Of a stretch of DNA of 64,000 nt, positions 1 to 8,928 are shown in pieces. Made by a program: the position numbers and the translations under genes. Positions within the stretch are counted from its first letter, which is position 1, and each line of letters starts with the position of its first letter. A model generated the notes under the pieces. The model had not been told where the DNA came from, did no database searches, and saw only the letters and a program-made list of their open reading frames with translations. This DNA is from Pseudomonas sp. TH43 (GTDB taxonomy: Bacteria; Pseudomonadota; Gammaproteobacteria; Pseudomonadales; Pseudomonadaceae), in contig NZ_JAEKFI010000004.1 in assembly GCF_016650635.1 (NCBI RefSeq), forward strand, positions 496,001 through 560,000, given 5' to 3'.

Positions 1-725
1 GCCAGTTGCCGGCCGAAATCGTCGTCGAGGTTGACCACGCGGCACTTCAGGTCATTCCAGGCGAACAGCTTGGCCTTGGCCTCAGCGTACGCTTCCATGG
101 TGCCGTGATAATCCAGATGATCGCGGGACAGGTTGGTCATCACCGCCACGTCGAATGCCAGCGCGGTGACGCGGCCCTGATCCAGACCGTGGGACGAAAC
201 TTCCATGGCCACGGCTTTGGCGCCGGCCTTTTTCAGGTCGCCCAGCGTCGCCTGTACGGCAATCGGATTCGGCGTGGTGTGCAGACCACTTTGCAGTGCG
301 CCATAGAAGCCGGAACCGAGGGTACCGACGATACCGCAATGCTGGCCGAGCAGATCCAATGCCTGTGCGACCAATTGGGTCACGCTGGTTTTGCCGTTGG
401 TGCCGGTTACGCCGACCAGATTCAGGTGATGGCTTGGCTCGCCATAAAAGCGGCCAGCGATGTCCGACAGCTGCGCCGCCAGGCCTTTGACCGGAATCAG
501 CGGCACGTCGGTGATCGGCAGCACGGTGGCGCCTTCCACTTCATACGCTACAGCCGCAGCACCGCGTTGCAATGCATCGGCAATGTGCGCGCGGCCATCA
601 AATTTGCCACCGGGCACGGCGAGGAACAAATCGCCTGCGCGCACGTTGCGGCTGTCCAGCGCCAATTCACGGATCAACAGATCGTGGCCGGCGTGGGGGA
701 ATATCTTGTTCAGACTTAATGACAT
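1..725 (-). CDS. murE: UDP-N-acetylmuramoyl-tripeptide synthetase MurE, N-terminal part (runs off the window)
   Basis: MurE adds meso-diaminopimelate to UDP-MurNAc-L-Ala-D-Glu in the cytoplasmic stage of peptidoglycan synthesis. About 242 codons are present of a protein that is normally near 490 residues; the C-terminal half lies beyond the left edge. The N-terminal nucleotide-recognition domain is followed by the Mur ligase ATP loop GTNGKT at residues 108-113, then the conserved segment VSSHGLDQGR and TNLSRDHLDYHG, all typical of MurE. The ATG overlaps the ftsI stop codon by one base (TGATG), so translation is probably coupled within the division and cell-wall cluster. Confidence 0.97.
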   Translation of the reverse strand, partial: MSLSLNKIFPHAGHDLLIRELALDSRNVRAGDLFLAVPGGKFDGRAHIADALQRGAAAVAYEVEGATVLPITDVPLIPVKGLAAQLSDIAGRFYGEPSHHLNLVGVTGTNGKTSVTQLVAQALDLLGQHCGIVGTLGSGFYGALQSGLHTTPNPIAVQATLGDLKKAGAKAVAMEVSSHGLDQGRVTALAFDVAVMTNLSRDHLDYHGTMEAYAEAKAKLFAWNDLKCRVVNLDDDFGRQL

Positions 726-2467
726 CAGCCGCGCCCTCCATTGGCTTTCAGCGGAATGACTGGGGTGGCGTTGGCCTGCTGAGTGGTCGGCAGGTTGTCC
801 GGGGTCACGTTCATCAGACGCAGGGTGCCGGACATCACACGGCTGAACACCGGCGCGGACACCAGACCACCGAAATAACCGGCCTTGGACGGTTCATCGA
901 TCACCACAACAATGGCGTAACGCGGATCGCTCATCGGGCCGAAACCGGCGAACAGCGAGCGATAGGAGTTTTCGGCGTAGCCCTTGGTGCCCACCGACGT
1001 TTTACGTGCAGTACCCGACTTGCCGGCCACGTGATACGCCGGCACCTGCGCACGGAATACGCCACGCGGGGCTTCGATCACTTGCGTCAGCATGCCTTGC
1101 ATGGTTTTCGCGACAGCTTCCGGCAGCACTTGCGTCGTTTGCGGCGGCTTGTCGGTTTTGATCAGGGTCAACGGCGCGAGACGACCATTGTTGGCCAGCG
1201 CCGAGAAGGCATGAACAAGCTGAATCGCGGTCACGGAAATACCGTAGCCGTAGGACAGTGTTGCGGTTTCAGCCTTGCGCCATTCGCGGTAGTTCGGCAG
1301 GTTGCCGACACGCTCGCCCGGGAAGCCGAGGCCGGTGTCCTGGCCGAGGCCGACTTTCTGCGCGAGACGGTAAATGGTTTCGCCACCAATATCGAAGGCA
1401 ACCTTACTCATGCCGACGTTACTGGAATTGATCAGAATGCCGGTCATGTCCAGCACCGGACCTTCGCTCTTGGAAACGTCCTTGATCGTGTATTTACCGA
1501 TCTGCAGCGTGCCCGGATACACCTCGACGGTGTCGCTCGGTTTCCAGCGGCCGGACTCGATCGCGGCGCTCATCGAGATGGCTTTCATGGTCGAACCCGG
1601 TTCGAACACGTCGATCATCGCGCGGTTACGCATCATCGCCGGTTGCAGGTTGCGACGGTTGTTCGGGTTGTAGGTCGGCTGGTTGACCATGGCGAGAATC
1701 TCGCCGGTCTTCACGTCCATGATCACCAGGCTGCCGGCCTTGGCACCGTTTTCGATGATTGCGTTGCGCAGCTCGCGGTTGGCCAGATATTGCAGACGCA
1801 GGTCAATCGACAACGCCAAGGGCTTGCCGGCCTTGGCGTTTTTGGTGACCTGGACATCCTTGATCAGCCGTCCGCGCCGATCCTTGATGACCTGTCGTTT
1901 GCCCGGCACCCCGGCCAGCCACTCGTCGTAGGCGAGTTCGACGCCTTCGCGACCGTGATCGTCGATGTCGGTAAAACCAACCATGTGCGCGGTGACTTCA
2001 CCGGCCGGATAGAACCGGCGGAATTCTTCGATGCCGTAAACGCCCGGCACTTTCAGGTCGAGTACAGCCTGGCCCTGCTCAGGCGTCAGCCCGCGCACCA
2101 GGTAAATGAATTCTTTGTTGGCTTGCGCTTCAAGGCGCTCGGTCAGGGCTTTCGGATCCTGCCCCAGGGCGGCGGCGAGTGCGGGCCACTTTTCCTTGGC
2201 GGTCTGCATTTCCTTGGCGTTGGCCCACAGCGTGGTCACCGGGGTACTGACGGCCAAAGGCTCGCCGTTACGGTCGGTGATCAGACCACGGTGAGCCGGA
2301 ATCGGGATATGACGCAGGCTGCGCGCATCGCCCTGACCTTTGAGGAAGTCACGGTCAACCACTTGCAGGTCGATGATGCGCCAGCAGATCGCCGCGACCA
2401 TCACGCCGAGCAGCGCCACCATCAGGCGGAAGCGCCACGGGAACAATGCGCCTTCGAGTTTCATCAT
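725..2467 (-). CDS. ftsI: Peptidoglycan D,D-transpeptidase FtsI (PBP3)
   Basis: Septal class B penicillin-binding protein that crosslinks peptidoglycan at the divisome. One N-terminal membrane segment (about residues 14-32) precedes the pedestal domain and the transpeptidase domain. All three active-site motifs are present: STMK with the nucleophile Ser292, SSN at 348-350, and KSGT at 483-486. The length, 580 residues, is normal for pseudomonads. Two Met codons stand at the start (ATGATG); the second overlaps the ftsL stop and would give 579 residues. It lies between ftsL and murE with overlapping ends. Confidence 0.98.
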   Translation of the reverse strand: MMKLEGALFPWRFRLMVALLGVMVAAICWRIIDLQVVDRDFLKGQGDARSLRHIPIPAHRGLITDRNGEPLAVSTPVTTLWANAKEMQTAKEKWPALAAALGQDPKALTERLEAQANKEFIYLVRGLTPEQGQAVLDLKVPGVYGIEEFRRFYPAGEVTAHMVGFTDIDDHGREGVELAYDEWLAGVPGKRQVIKDRRGRLIKDVQVTKNAKAGKPLALSIDLRLQYLANRELRNAIIENGAKAGSLVIMDVKTGEILAMVNQPTYNPNNRRNLQPAMMRNRAMIDVFEPGSTMKAISMSAAIESGRWKPSDTVEVYPGTLQIGKYTIKDVSKSEGPVLDMTGILINSSNVGMSKVAFDIGGETIYRLAQKVGLGQDTGLGFPGERVGNLPNYREWRKAETATLSYGYGISVTAIQLVHAFSALANNGRLAPLTLIKTDKPPQTTQVLPEAVAKTMQGMLTQVIEAPRGVFRAQVPAYHVAGKSGTARKTSVGTKGYAENSYRSLFAGFGPMSDPRYAIVVVIDEPSKAGYFGGLVSAPVFSRVMSGTLRLMNVTPDNLPTTQQANATPVIPLKANGGRG

Positions 2468-2757
2468 GGCGCCACCATCTTCACGTCAGCCGCGCCCGGA
2501 ATGTGCATTTTCAGTTGTTCGGTGGCCAGCACTTCGATCCGGCTGTGCGCGGTCCAGGTGCTTTGCTCAAGAATCAAGCGACCCCACTCGGCCTGCGCCT
2601 TGTCGCGCACGCTGAGTTCGTTATAAAGGGTGTTGAGCAACTGACGGTTCCAGTGCGCGCTGTACGACACGGCGATGGCCGATACGAGCACGCCGATGAA
2701 CAGCAGCAGCATCAAAAAGCTGCCGCCAGGCAGTGGCTTGGCGAAAAGCTTGCTCAC
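2464..2757 (-). CDS. ftsL: Cell division protein FtsL
   Basis: Small bitopic divisome protein that forms the FtsQLB complex and helps activate septal synthesis by FtsW/FtsI. The 97 residues show a short cytoplasmic tail, one hydrophobic membrane segment at about residues 13-33, and a periplasmic region with heptad-like hydrophobics suited to a coiled coil with FtsB. Sequence alone is weakly conserved, but size, topology and the exact position between rsmH and ftsI make the call safe. Its start overlaps the rsmH stop by four bases. Confidence 0.95.
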   Translation of the reverse strand: MSKLFAKPLPGGSFLMLLLFIGVLVSAIAVSYSAHWNRQLLNTLYNELSVRDKAQAEWGRLILEQSTWTAHSRIEVLATEQLKMHIPGAADVKMVAP

Positions 2758-3701
2758 CGCAGCTTCTCCGCGACGCGCATGACGGCGCTACGGGAACGTG
2801 GGTTGGCTTTGAGTTCGGCGTCGGAGGCCGTCTGCGCTTTGCCATGGACTTTGATTTTCGGTTCGAACGCCACGTGGCGAACCGGCAGGTTGCGCGGCAG
2901 GTTGTCGGCTTCGCCTTTCACCAGCTTGCGCATGAACAGTTTGACGATGCGGTCTTCCAGCGAGTGGAAGCTGATCACCACCAGACGACCGCCAACTTCC
3001 AGCGCTTCCAGTGCGGCTTCGAGGCCGGCTTCCAGATCGCCCAGTTCGTTGTTGACGTGAATGCGCAAACCCTGGAATGCACGGGTGGCCGGGTTCTTGC
3101 CCTTTTCCCATGCAGGGTTGGCGACCTTGAGCACTTCAGCCAGATCGGCGGTGCGCTCGAAAGGCGTGATATCGCGACGCTCGGCGACGGCACGGGCCAT
3201 GCGCCCGGAGAAACGCTCTTCACCGTATTCCTTGAACACCCGGGCGATTTCCTCAGCCGGCGCGGTGTTGACGAATTCGGCAGCGCTGATGCCACGGGAC
3301 GGATCCATGCGCATGTCCAGCGGGCCGTCGTTGAGGAAACTGAAGCCGCGCTCAGCATCGTCGAGCTGCGGCGAAGACACGCCGAGGTCGAGCAGAATGC
3401 CGCTGACCTTGCCGGCCAGACCTTGTTCGGCGACGACCGAACCCAGCTCGGCAAAGCTACGCTGCACAACGACAAAGCGGCCGTCTTCGGCCGCTAGCGT
3501 TTGCCCGGTGGCAATCGCTTGTGGATCTTTGTCGAACCCGATGAGCCGACCGTCCGTCCCGAGCTGGCTGAGGATCAGCCGGCTGTGGCCACCGCGTCCG
3601 AACGTACCGTCCAGATAGCAGCCATCAGGGCGTACGGCGAGAGCCTCGACGGCTTCGTCAAGCAGTACGGTGATGTGGTTAAAGCCGCTATCAATAGTCA
3701 C
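2754..3701 (-). CDS. rsmH: 16S rRNA (cytosine1402-N4)-methyltransferase RsmH
   Basis: SAM-dependent methyltransferase that modifies C1402 in the ribosomal P site of 16S rRNA. The N-terminal HITVLLDEAVEAL and the SAM loop GTFGRGGHS are the family signatures, and LDLGVSSPQLDDAERGFSF and the C-terminal RSRSAVMR are also conserved. Length of 315 residues is standard. It is the second gene of the mraZ-led transcript, overlapping mraZ and ftsL by four bases on either side. Confidence 0.98.
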   Translation of the reverse strand: MTIDSGFNHITVLLDEAVEALAVRPDGCYLDGTFGRGGHSRLILSQLGTDGRLIGFDKDPQAIATGQTLAAEDGRFVVVQRSFAELGSVVAEQGLAGKVSGILLDLGVSSPQLDDAERGFSFLNDGPLDMRMDPSRGISAAEFVNTAPAEEIARVFKEYGEERFSGRMARAVAERRDITPFERTADLAEVLKVANPAWEKGKNPATRAFQGLRIHVNNELGDLEAGLEAALEALEVGGRLVVISFHSLEDRIVKLFMRKLVKGEADNLPRNLPVRHVAFEPKIKVHGKAQTASDAELKANPRSRSAVMRVAEKLR

Positions 3702-4153
3702 AGGATCAAATCACGCAGTTCATCAGGCATAGCGCCCGGTTGTTGAATAGCAGCAAGGTCGGCGGCAGATACCGCGTCCCATGCATCCTCGTCCCACAAT
3801 TGGAACTTGTTCAGCTGGCCCACCAGCATCGCGCGCTTATCGAGCTTGGCGTATTCGCGCAGACGCGGTGGAACCAGAAAACGGCCACTGCCATCGAGCT
3901 CGAGGTCGACGGCGTTGCCGATCAATAAACGCTGCAAGCGACGGTTCTCTTCACGAAGCGAAGGGAGTGCACGCAACTTGGTTTCAATAATTTCCCACTC
4001 GTCGAGCGGATAGACGCACAAACATGGATCAACGGCATCAATGGTCACGATCAATTGGCCGGAACTGCGCGAATCGAGCTCGTCACGGTACCGGCTCGGC
4101 ATGGCGAGACGGCCCTTTGCATCGAGACTGATAGCGTTAGCTCCGCGAAACAC
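3698..4153 (-). CDS. mraZ: Transcriptional regulator MraZ, GTG start
   Basis: DNA-binding repressor of the division and cell-wall cluster, a dimer-of-AbrB-fold protein forming rings. Two tandem MraZ/SpoVT-AbrB repeats are visible, each with the family's LDAKGRLAMPSRYR (near residue 11) and LDGSGRFLVPPRLREYA (near residue 85) motifs. The start is GTG, preceded by GGAG about ten bases upstream. It is the first gene of the operon, and three 10-bp-spaced GTGG repeats lie in its leader just downstream of the promoter, the expected autoregulatory site. Confidence 0.97.
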   Translation of the reverse strand: MFRGANAISLDAKGRLAMPSRYRDELDSRSSGQLIVTIDAVDPCLCVYPLDEWEIIETKLRALPSLREENRRLQRLLIGNAVDLELDGSGRFLVPPRLREYAKLDKRAMLVGQLNKFQLWDEDAWDAVSAADLAAIQQPGAMPDELRDLIL

Positions 4154-4193
4154 GTCTGCGTTTCTCCAATTTTTATCGTTTTGAGCTCAAAAA

Positions 4194-4220
4194 ACCCACT
4201 TCATGCCACTTTCCGCCACT
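4194..4220 (-). promoter_or_regulatory. MraZ box: three AAGTGG repeats spaced 10 bp
   Basis: On the minus strand the leader reads AAGTGGCGGA, AAGTGGCATG, AAGTGGGTTT in direct succession. MraZ is known to bind GTGGG-like repeats separated by five bases (10-bp period) upstream of its own gene. The position, downstream of the predicted -10 and about 45 bases before the GTG, fits repression by road block. The first two repeats have C instead of G at the fifth position. Confidence 0.75.
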
Positions 4221-4227
4221 TGCGCAC

Positions 4228-4257
4228 ACTATAGGAATGCGCCCACCACACCGTCAA
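4228..4257 (-). promoter_or_regulatory. Sigma-70 promoter of the mraZ-ftsI-murE cluster
   Basis: TTGACG (-35) and TATAGT (-10) stand 18 bp apart on the minus strand, about 75 bases upstream of the mraZ start and directly upstream of the MraZ repeats. Good match to consensus; no experimental start site can be seen here. Confidence 0.7.
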
Positions 4258-4553
4258 GGCGCGGATTAAAGGAAAACCCTTACAGAACGGAGATTTAGGA
4301 GCATAAAAGGAGGAGCAACGAGAATCTGGCGCGGAGTTTCGACCCATAACTTGATGCAGCACTGAAAGCTGCGCTCGAAAGTTAAAGTAATTTGTTAAGA
4401 GTAAGATTTTTTCGGTATTACAAAAGCGCTTCTGCTGTTGATTGAAGCAGGGTGGGAAATGGCTATTACTGCATTTGCCGCTGCCGAACTTTCAGAGCAG
4501 GCCTGCTGATATTACACAGCCCTGTCGCCTTTGATTCAAGCAGGGAAAGAAAA
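4258..4553. other. AT-rich gap between rnpB and mraZ without a supported gene
   Basis: About 300 bases, clearly richer in A and T than the neighbours around 4380-4430 (runs such as TAATTTGTTAAGAG). Only a 16-codon ATG reading frame is present on the plus strand (from about 4459), too short and unsupported to call. The stretch may hold additional upstream promoter elements for the division cluster, but I can identify none with confidence. Confidence 0.5.
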
Positions 4554-4911
4554 AGGTGGAGAGTCGATCTGTAAGCCGGGTTCTGTCTTGAACAGTCATT
4601 CGTCTACGATGGCCATCACTGGACATCTTTAGCAACCTACCCGGTCCCAGCGCGGGCCACGCCTTGGGACCCTATTTGGTCTTGCTCCAAGTGGGGTTTA
4701 CCTAGCCACGAACTGTTGCCAGACGTGCGGTGCGCTCTTACCGCACCTTTTCACCCTTACCGGCGCCGAAGCGCTTAGGCGGTTATTTTCTGTGGCACTT
4801 TCCGTAGGCTCACGCCTCCCAGGCATTACCTGGCACTTCGCCCTATGGAGCCCGGACTTTCCTCCCCCCCCTAATTTTCATAGAGGGCAGCGACTGTCCG
4901 ATCGACTCTCC
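4554..4911 (-). ncRNA. rnpB: RNase P RNA (class A), catalytic subunit
   Basis: RNA component that cleaves 5' leaders from pre-tRNAs. Read on the minus strand it begins GGAGAGTCGATCGGACAGTC and ends with the complementary AGATCGACTCTCC, giving the P1 helix. The universally conserved GAGGAAAGTCCGGGCTCC, the CAGGG-like GAGGCGTGAGCCTACGG region, the ACAGAAAATAACCGCC segment and the 3' AGACAGAACCCGGCTTACAG are all present. A T-rich run directly after the 3' end (CACCTTTTTC) serves as terminator. It lies downstream of rsmI on the same strand, as in other pseudomonads. Ends are exact to within a few bases. Confidence 0.97.
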
Positions 4912-4918
4912 GCCGCGC

Positions 4919-4947
4919 AGGTTAACGGCAGAGCGCCTGAAGAACAA
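4919..4947 (-). promoter_or_regulatory. Probable rnpB promoter
   Basis: TTGTTC and TAACCT hexamers lie 17 bp apart on the minus strand, placing the predicted start of transcription about 7-8 bases below the -10, just where the RNase P RNA begins. The -10 is a moderate match. Confidence 0.6.
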
Positions 4948-4982
4948 GCGCTAATAGCCGCAAAACCTGTCTGCGCGACGGG

Positions 4983-5888
4983 TTACTCGCCCTTCTGCTG
5001 GTCCAGCGCGACCTGGTACAGGACGTTTTTTCGCTCACCGGTAATCTGCGCCGCCAACGCGGCGGCACGCTTTAGCGGCATTTCTTCGAGCAGCAGATTG
5101 AGGACGCGCATGGCTTCGCTGCTGACCGCGTCTTCGGACTCCGGCGCCGTCCAGCCGGCCACCAGCACGACGCATTCGCCACGCTGCTGATTGCTGTCGG
5201 ACTCGACGAACGCGCGCAGCTCAGACAGCGGCAAACCCTTGAGGGTCTCGAAAGTCTTGGTAATCTCACGCGCCAGCAAAGCCGGGCGCTCACCACCAAA
5301 CACCGTTTCCATATCCTGCAAACATTCGAGAATGCGGTGCGGCGCTTCGTAAAAGATCAGCGTGCGTGGTTCTTCTTTAACGGCTTCAAGGCGCGCTTTG
5401 CGCCCGACCGATTTGGCCGGCAAAAAACCCTCAAAGATGAATCGGTCAGACGGCAGACCTGCCGCCGACAACGCCGCGATCAAGGCACAAGCACCCGGCA
5501 CCGGCACGACATTGATCCCGGCAGCACGAGCCTGACGCACCAGGTGATACCCCGGATCGGAAATCAACGGCGTGCCGGCATCGGAGATCAGGGCGACGTT
5601 GTCACCTGCCAGCAAGCGCGTAATAAAACGACTACCTTCATCTCGTTCGTTATGTTCGTGACACGCGGCAAGCGGCGTGGCAATCCCGAAGTGCTGCATC
5701 AGCCGCGCCGAGTGACGGGTGTCCTCGGCAGCAATCAACGCCACTTCGCGGAGGATTTTCAGGGCCCGGGCGCTGATGTCGTCCAGGTTGCCGATGGGCG
5801 TCGCCACCACATAAAGCGAGCCCGCAGCGGAATTCAAAGGACCTGGAGCAGTCAAAGCGCACACCTCGTGTTCGGTAAAAGCGGGCAT
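4983..5888 (-). CDS. rsmI: 16S rRNA (cytidine1402-2'-O)-methyltransferase RsmI
   Basis: Methylates the ribose of C1402 in 16S rRNA, the same nucleotide that RsmH methylates on the base. The tetrapyrrole-methylase fold signatures are clear: SLYVVATPIGNLDDIS at residues 24-39, AEDTRHSARLMQHFGI, and LISDAGTPLISDPGYHLVRQA. Length of 301 residues is slightly longer than the E. coli protein because of about 20 extra N-terminal residues; an internal start is possible but the upstream Met is the first available. Divergent from lpoA, with a 177-bp shared upstream region. Confidence 0.96.
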   Translation of the reverse strand: MPAFTEHEVCALTAPGPLNSAAGSLYVVATPIGNLDDISARALKILREVALIAAEDTRHSARLMQHFGIATPLAACHEHNERDEGSRFITRLLAGDNVALISDAGTPLISDPGYHLVRQARAAGINVVPVPGACALIAALSAAGLPSDRFIFEGFLPAKSVGRKARLEAVKEEPRTLIFYEAPHRILECLQDMETVFGGERPALLAREITKTFETLKGLPLSELRAFVESDSNQQRGECVVLVAGWTAPESEDAVSSEAMRVLNLLLEEMPLKRAAALAAQITGERKNVLYQVALDQQKGE

Positions 5889-6065
5889 TGTAGCGCGTCA
5901 CGCGACAGGCGATACGCCTGAGCCAAACCCGGTTTTGCCCGCAGTTGTGTGCTGTCGCAACATTTACTCCAGCTAAATTGCCCGTTTCACGCCACTAACA
6001 TCGCGCCCCGGCCAGTGCTTGGGTACAATTCGACGCTAATTTGATCGAGTATCAGGAACACTTAC

Positions 6066-7877
6066 ATGATCGCTTGCCTGCGGCTGTTCACTGCCCTCTG
6101 CCTCGCTGCCTTATTGGCGGCTTGCGCCAGCTCCCCTTCCTCCAGCCTTGGCGAACTTCCACGGACTCCGGATGCCAGCATCGAGCAACTGCTCGAACAG
6201 GCTACCCAGGCTAAAACCCCGGAAAAATCTGCCCTGTTGCGCTTGAGCGCAGCGGACCTGGCTTATCGTCAGGGGAATGCCGCGCAGTCCGCGCAAATCC
6301 TGCAACAAGTGCCGATGGAGCAACTGAAGCCGGGCCAGCAGATTTTCGCCAGCACCTTGAATGCCGAACTGGCCATGACCCGCAATCAGCCGAAAGCCGC
6401 GCTGACTGCTCTGAGCCACCCGAGCCTGCAACACCTCGGTGAAATGCCGCAAGAACAGCAGGTTCGTACCGGCACCGTTCACGCCCGCGCCTTTGAAGCC
6501 GATGGTCAGACCCTGGCCGCCGCTCGCGAACGTATTTTCATCGCCCCGATGCTGCAAGGCGAAGCCGCGAGCAAGAACCACGAAGCGATCTGGACGCTGA
6601 TAGCCTCGCTGCCGACTGACCAACTGCAACCGAACACCAGCGACGATCTCGGCGGTTGGATGGGCCTGGCGCTGGCGGTGAAAACCGCTGGCACCCTGGA
6701 ACAGCAGCAAGCCGCAATCGATGCCTGGCGCGCGCAGAATCCAAAGCACCCGGCAGCCATCAACCTGCCGCAGCCACTGACCAAGCTCAAAGAGCTGGCC
6801 AGCCAGCCATTGAGCAAAATCGCCCTGCTGCTGCCACAGGACGGCCAACTGGCAGCGGTCGGTAAAGCACTGCGTGAAGGCTTCATGGCTGCGCACTACC
6901 AGGCTCAACAAGCCGGGCAGAAGCCACCAGCCATCGTCTTCTACGACAGCTCGAAGCTGACCTCGATGGACGAGTTTTACCGCAAGGCTCAGGCTGACGG
7001 CGTGCAGCTGGTCGTCGGGCCGCTGGAAAAGCCACTGGTCAAACAACTGAGCACTCGCCCGCAATTGCCGATCACCACCCTCGCACTGAACTACAGCGAA
7101 GGCGAACAAGGCCCGGCACAGCTGTTCCAGTTTGGTCTGGCCGCTGAAGACGAAGCCCGTGAAGTCTCGCGCCGCGCCCGTGCCGATGGCCTGCACCGCG
7201 CCGCCATCATGGTGCCGAAAGGCGAATGGGGCGAGCGCGTGCTGCGTGCTTTCAGTCAGGACTGGCAGGCTAACGGCGGCAGCATCATTGCCATCGAACG
7301 CGTTGATCAGCCAGTGCAACTGGCTCAGCAGATTGCCGACATGTTCCAGCTGCGTCAGAGCGAAGCCCGCGCCAAGAGCCTGCAGAATGCTGCGGGCGCC
7401 AACGTAGCGGCACAGCCTTCGCGCCGTCAGGACATCGAGTTCATCTTCCTCGCCGCGACGCCGCAACAGGCGCAGCAGATCAAGCCGACCCTGAACTTCC
7501 AGTACGCCGGTGACGTTCCGGTTTACGCAACTTCGCACGTGTACAGCGCCAGCGGCGATGTGAACCAGTACAACGATATGAACGGCATTCGCTTCTGCGA
7601 AACCCCGTGGCTGCTGGAAACCAGCAACCCACTGCGCCAGCAAGTTGTTGCACAGTGGCCACAAGCCGCCGGCAGCCTCGGCCGCCTGTATGCCATGGGC
7701 GTCGACGCTTATCACCTGGCACCGCGCCTGGGTCAACTGAAGGCCCTGCCGGACAGCCGCATCGAAGGTCAATCGGGCAGCCTCGGCATGACCCAGACCC
7801 AGCGCGTTGTGCGTCAACTGCCTTGGGCGCAGTTCGTCAGCGGCCAGGTTCAACGCCTGCCGGACACCCCGCGCTAA
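6066..7877 (+). CDS. lpoA: Outer-membrane lipoprotein LpoA, activator of PBP1a
   Basis: LpoA reaches through the periplasm to stimulate the peptidoglycan synthase PBP1a. The N-terminus is a lipoprotein signal with lipobox LAAC, Cys20 being the lipidated residue. The N-terminal part (about 30-240) is rich in Ala/Gln/Leu helices of TPR type; the C-terminal part (about 250-590) has the periplasmic-binding-protein fold (KIALLLPQDGQLAAVGKALREGF). The 603-residue length fits the family. It begins the lpoA-yraN-gmhA-dolP group, the same order as in E. coli, and its stop overlaps the yraN start (TAATG). Confidence 0.95.
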   Translation: MIACLRLFTALCLAALLAACASSPSSSLGELPRTPDASIEQLLEQATQAKTPEKSALLRLSAADLAYRQGNAAQSAQILQQVPMEQLKPGQQIFASTLNAELAMTRNQPKAALTALSHPSLQHLGEMPQEQQVRTGTVHARAFEADGQTLAAARERIFIAPMLQGEAASKNHEAIWTLIASLPTDQLQPNTSDDLGGWMGLALAVKTAGTLEQQQAAIDAWRAQNPKHPAAINLPQPLTKLKELASQPLSKIALLLPQDGQLAAVGKALREGFMAAHYQAQQAGQKPPAIVFYDSSKLTSMDEFYRKAQADGVQLVVGPLEKPLVKQLSTRPQLPITTLALNYSEGEQGPAQLFQFGLAAEDEAREVSRRARADGLHRAAIMVPKGEWGERVLRAFSQDWQANGGSIIAIERVDQPVQLAQQIADMFQLRQSEARAKSLQNAAGANVAAQPSRRQDIEFIFLAATPQQAQQIKPTLNFQYAGDVPVYATSHVYSASGDVNQYNDMNGIRFCETPWLLETSNPLRQQVVAQWPQAAGSLGRLYAMGVDAYHLAPRLGQLKALPDSRIEGQSGSLGMTQTQRVVRQLPWAQFVSGQVQRLPDTPR

Positions 7878-8239
7878 TGCCTGACCGGTCACGCTCGCAA
7901 AGCGGCAAGGATGCCGAGCGCCAGGCGCTCGAGCATCTGCAGAATCAGGGGCTGCGCCTGTTGGCGCAGAACTGGCTGTGTAAACGTGGCGAGCTTGATC
8001 TGGTCATGCTTGATGGCGATACAGTAGTATTCGTCGAAGTTCGTTACAGAAAAAACACCCAATGGGGTGGCGCGCTCGCTAGCATCGATGGGCGCAAGCA
8101 GCAGAAACTGATTTTCGCCGCACAGTATTTTCTTCAGCGCGAGTCGCGTTGGGCCAATTCCCCCTGCCGCTTCGACGTGGTGGCCATCGACAGCCACCCG
8201 GATCAGCTGAACTGGTTGCAGAATGCTTTCGACAGTTGA
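7877..8239 (+). CDS. yraN: UPF0102 family protein YraN (endonuclease-like fold)
   Basis: A 120-residue member of UPF0102, a family with a restriction-endonuclease-like core and no firmly established function. The core motif GELDLVMLDGDTVVFVEVRYR (about residues 38-58) contains the E..D...EVR pattern that recalls the PD-(D/E)xK nuclease active site. I chose the ATG that overlaps the lpoA stop because it gives the family's normal length and an N-terminal SGKDAERQALEHL that matches relatives. Translational coupling with lpoA is likely. Confidence 0.93.
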   Translation: MPDRSRSQSGKDAERQALEHLQNQGLRLLAQNWLCKRGELDLVMLDGDTVVFVEVRYRKNTQWGGALASIDGRKQQKLIFAAQYFLQRESRWANSPCRFDVVAIDSHPDQLNWLQNAFDS

Positions 8240-8334
8240 TCGTCTGCGTTGCGATCCCACCGACAAATTTTGCTCTTTGCTTTGCGGGCTGCACATTCAT
8301 GTGCCGAACAGCCGCGCTACTTAAGGTCACACAG

Positions 8335-8928
8335 ATGGACATGCAATCCCGAATTCGCCAGCTTTTCCAGGCCAGTATCGACACCAAGCAACAGGCGATG
8401 GACGTACTTGCACCGCACATCGAGCAAGCCAGCCAGATCATGGTCAACGCCCTGCTCAACGAAGGCAAAATGCTTTCGTGCGGCAACGGTGGTTCGGCCG
8501 GCGATGCCCAGCACTTCTCCTCGGAGCTGCTCAATCGCTTCGAGCGCGAGCGCCCGAGCCTGCCGGCCATTGCGCTGACGACCGATACGTCGACGATCAC
8601 CTCGATCGCCAACGACTACAGCTACAACGAAGTGTTCTCCAAACAGATTCGTGCACTCGGCCAGCCGGGCGATGTCTTGCTGGCGATTTCGACTAGCGGT
8701 AACTCGGCGAACATTATTCAAGCGATCCAGGCCGCACATGATCGCGAAATGATTGTCGTAGCATTGACCGGTCGCGATGGCGGTGGCATGGCGTCGCTGC
8801 TATTGCCAGAGGACGTCGAGATTCGCGTACCGGCCAATGTCACTGCACGTATTCAAGAAGTCCACTTGCTGGCGATCCATTGCCTCTGCGATCTGATCGA
8901 CAGCCAACTGTTCGGGAGTGAAGAATGA
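8335..8928 (+). CDS. gmhA: SIS-domain phosphoheptose isomerase GmhA (DiaA-like)
   Basis: Converts sedoheptulose 7-phosphate to D-glycero-D-manno-heptose 7-phosphate for the lipopolysaccharide core; in E. coli the gene in this place is the DnaA-binding paralogue diaA. The single SIS domain shows the phosphosugar loop CGNGGSAGDAQHFSSEL (about residues 49-65) and LLAISTSGNSANI. The first ATG of the open frame with family length (197 residues) was taken; longer frames extend into unrelated sequence. The pseudomonad orthologue is usually assigned as gmhA, but sequence alone does not exclude a DiaA role. Confidence 0.9.
   Translation: MDMQSRIRQLFQASIDTKQQAMDVLAPHIEQASQIMVNALLNEGKMLSCGNGGSAGDAQHFSSELLNRFERERPSLPAIALTTDTSTITSIANDYSYNEVFSKQIRALGQPGDVLLAISTSGNSANIIQAIQAAHDREMIVVALTGRDGGGMASLLLPEDVEIRVPANVTARIQEVHLLAIHCLCDLIDSQLFGSEE

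Noticed and set aside
572..2626. A 684-codon open frame on the plus strand opposite ftsI and ftsL
   Set aside because: Antisense shadow of GC-rich genes; residue composition (His/Arg-rich) is not protein-like, while the opposite strand encodes complete FtsI and FtsL.
6024..6029. TACAAT as a -10 for lpoA
   Set aside because: No acceptable -35 at normal spacing; too weak to list as a promoter.
6111..7892. A 593-codon minus-strand frame
   Set aside because: Shadow of lpoA, which has a lipobox and the correct family length.
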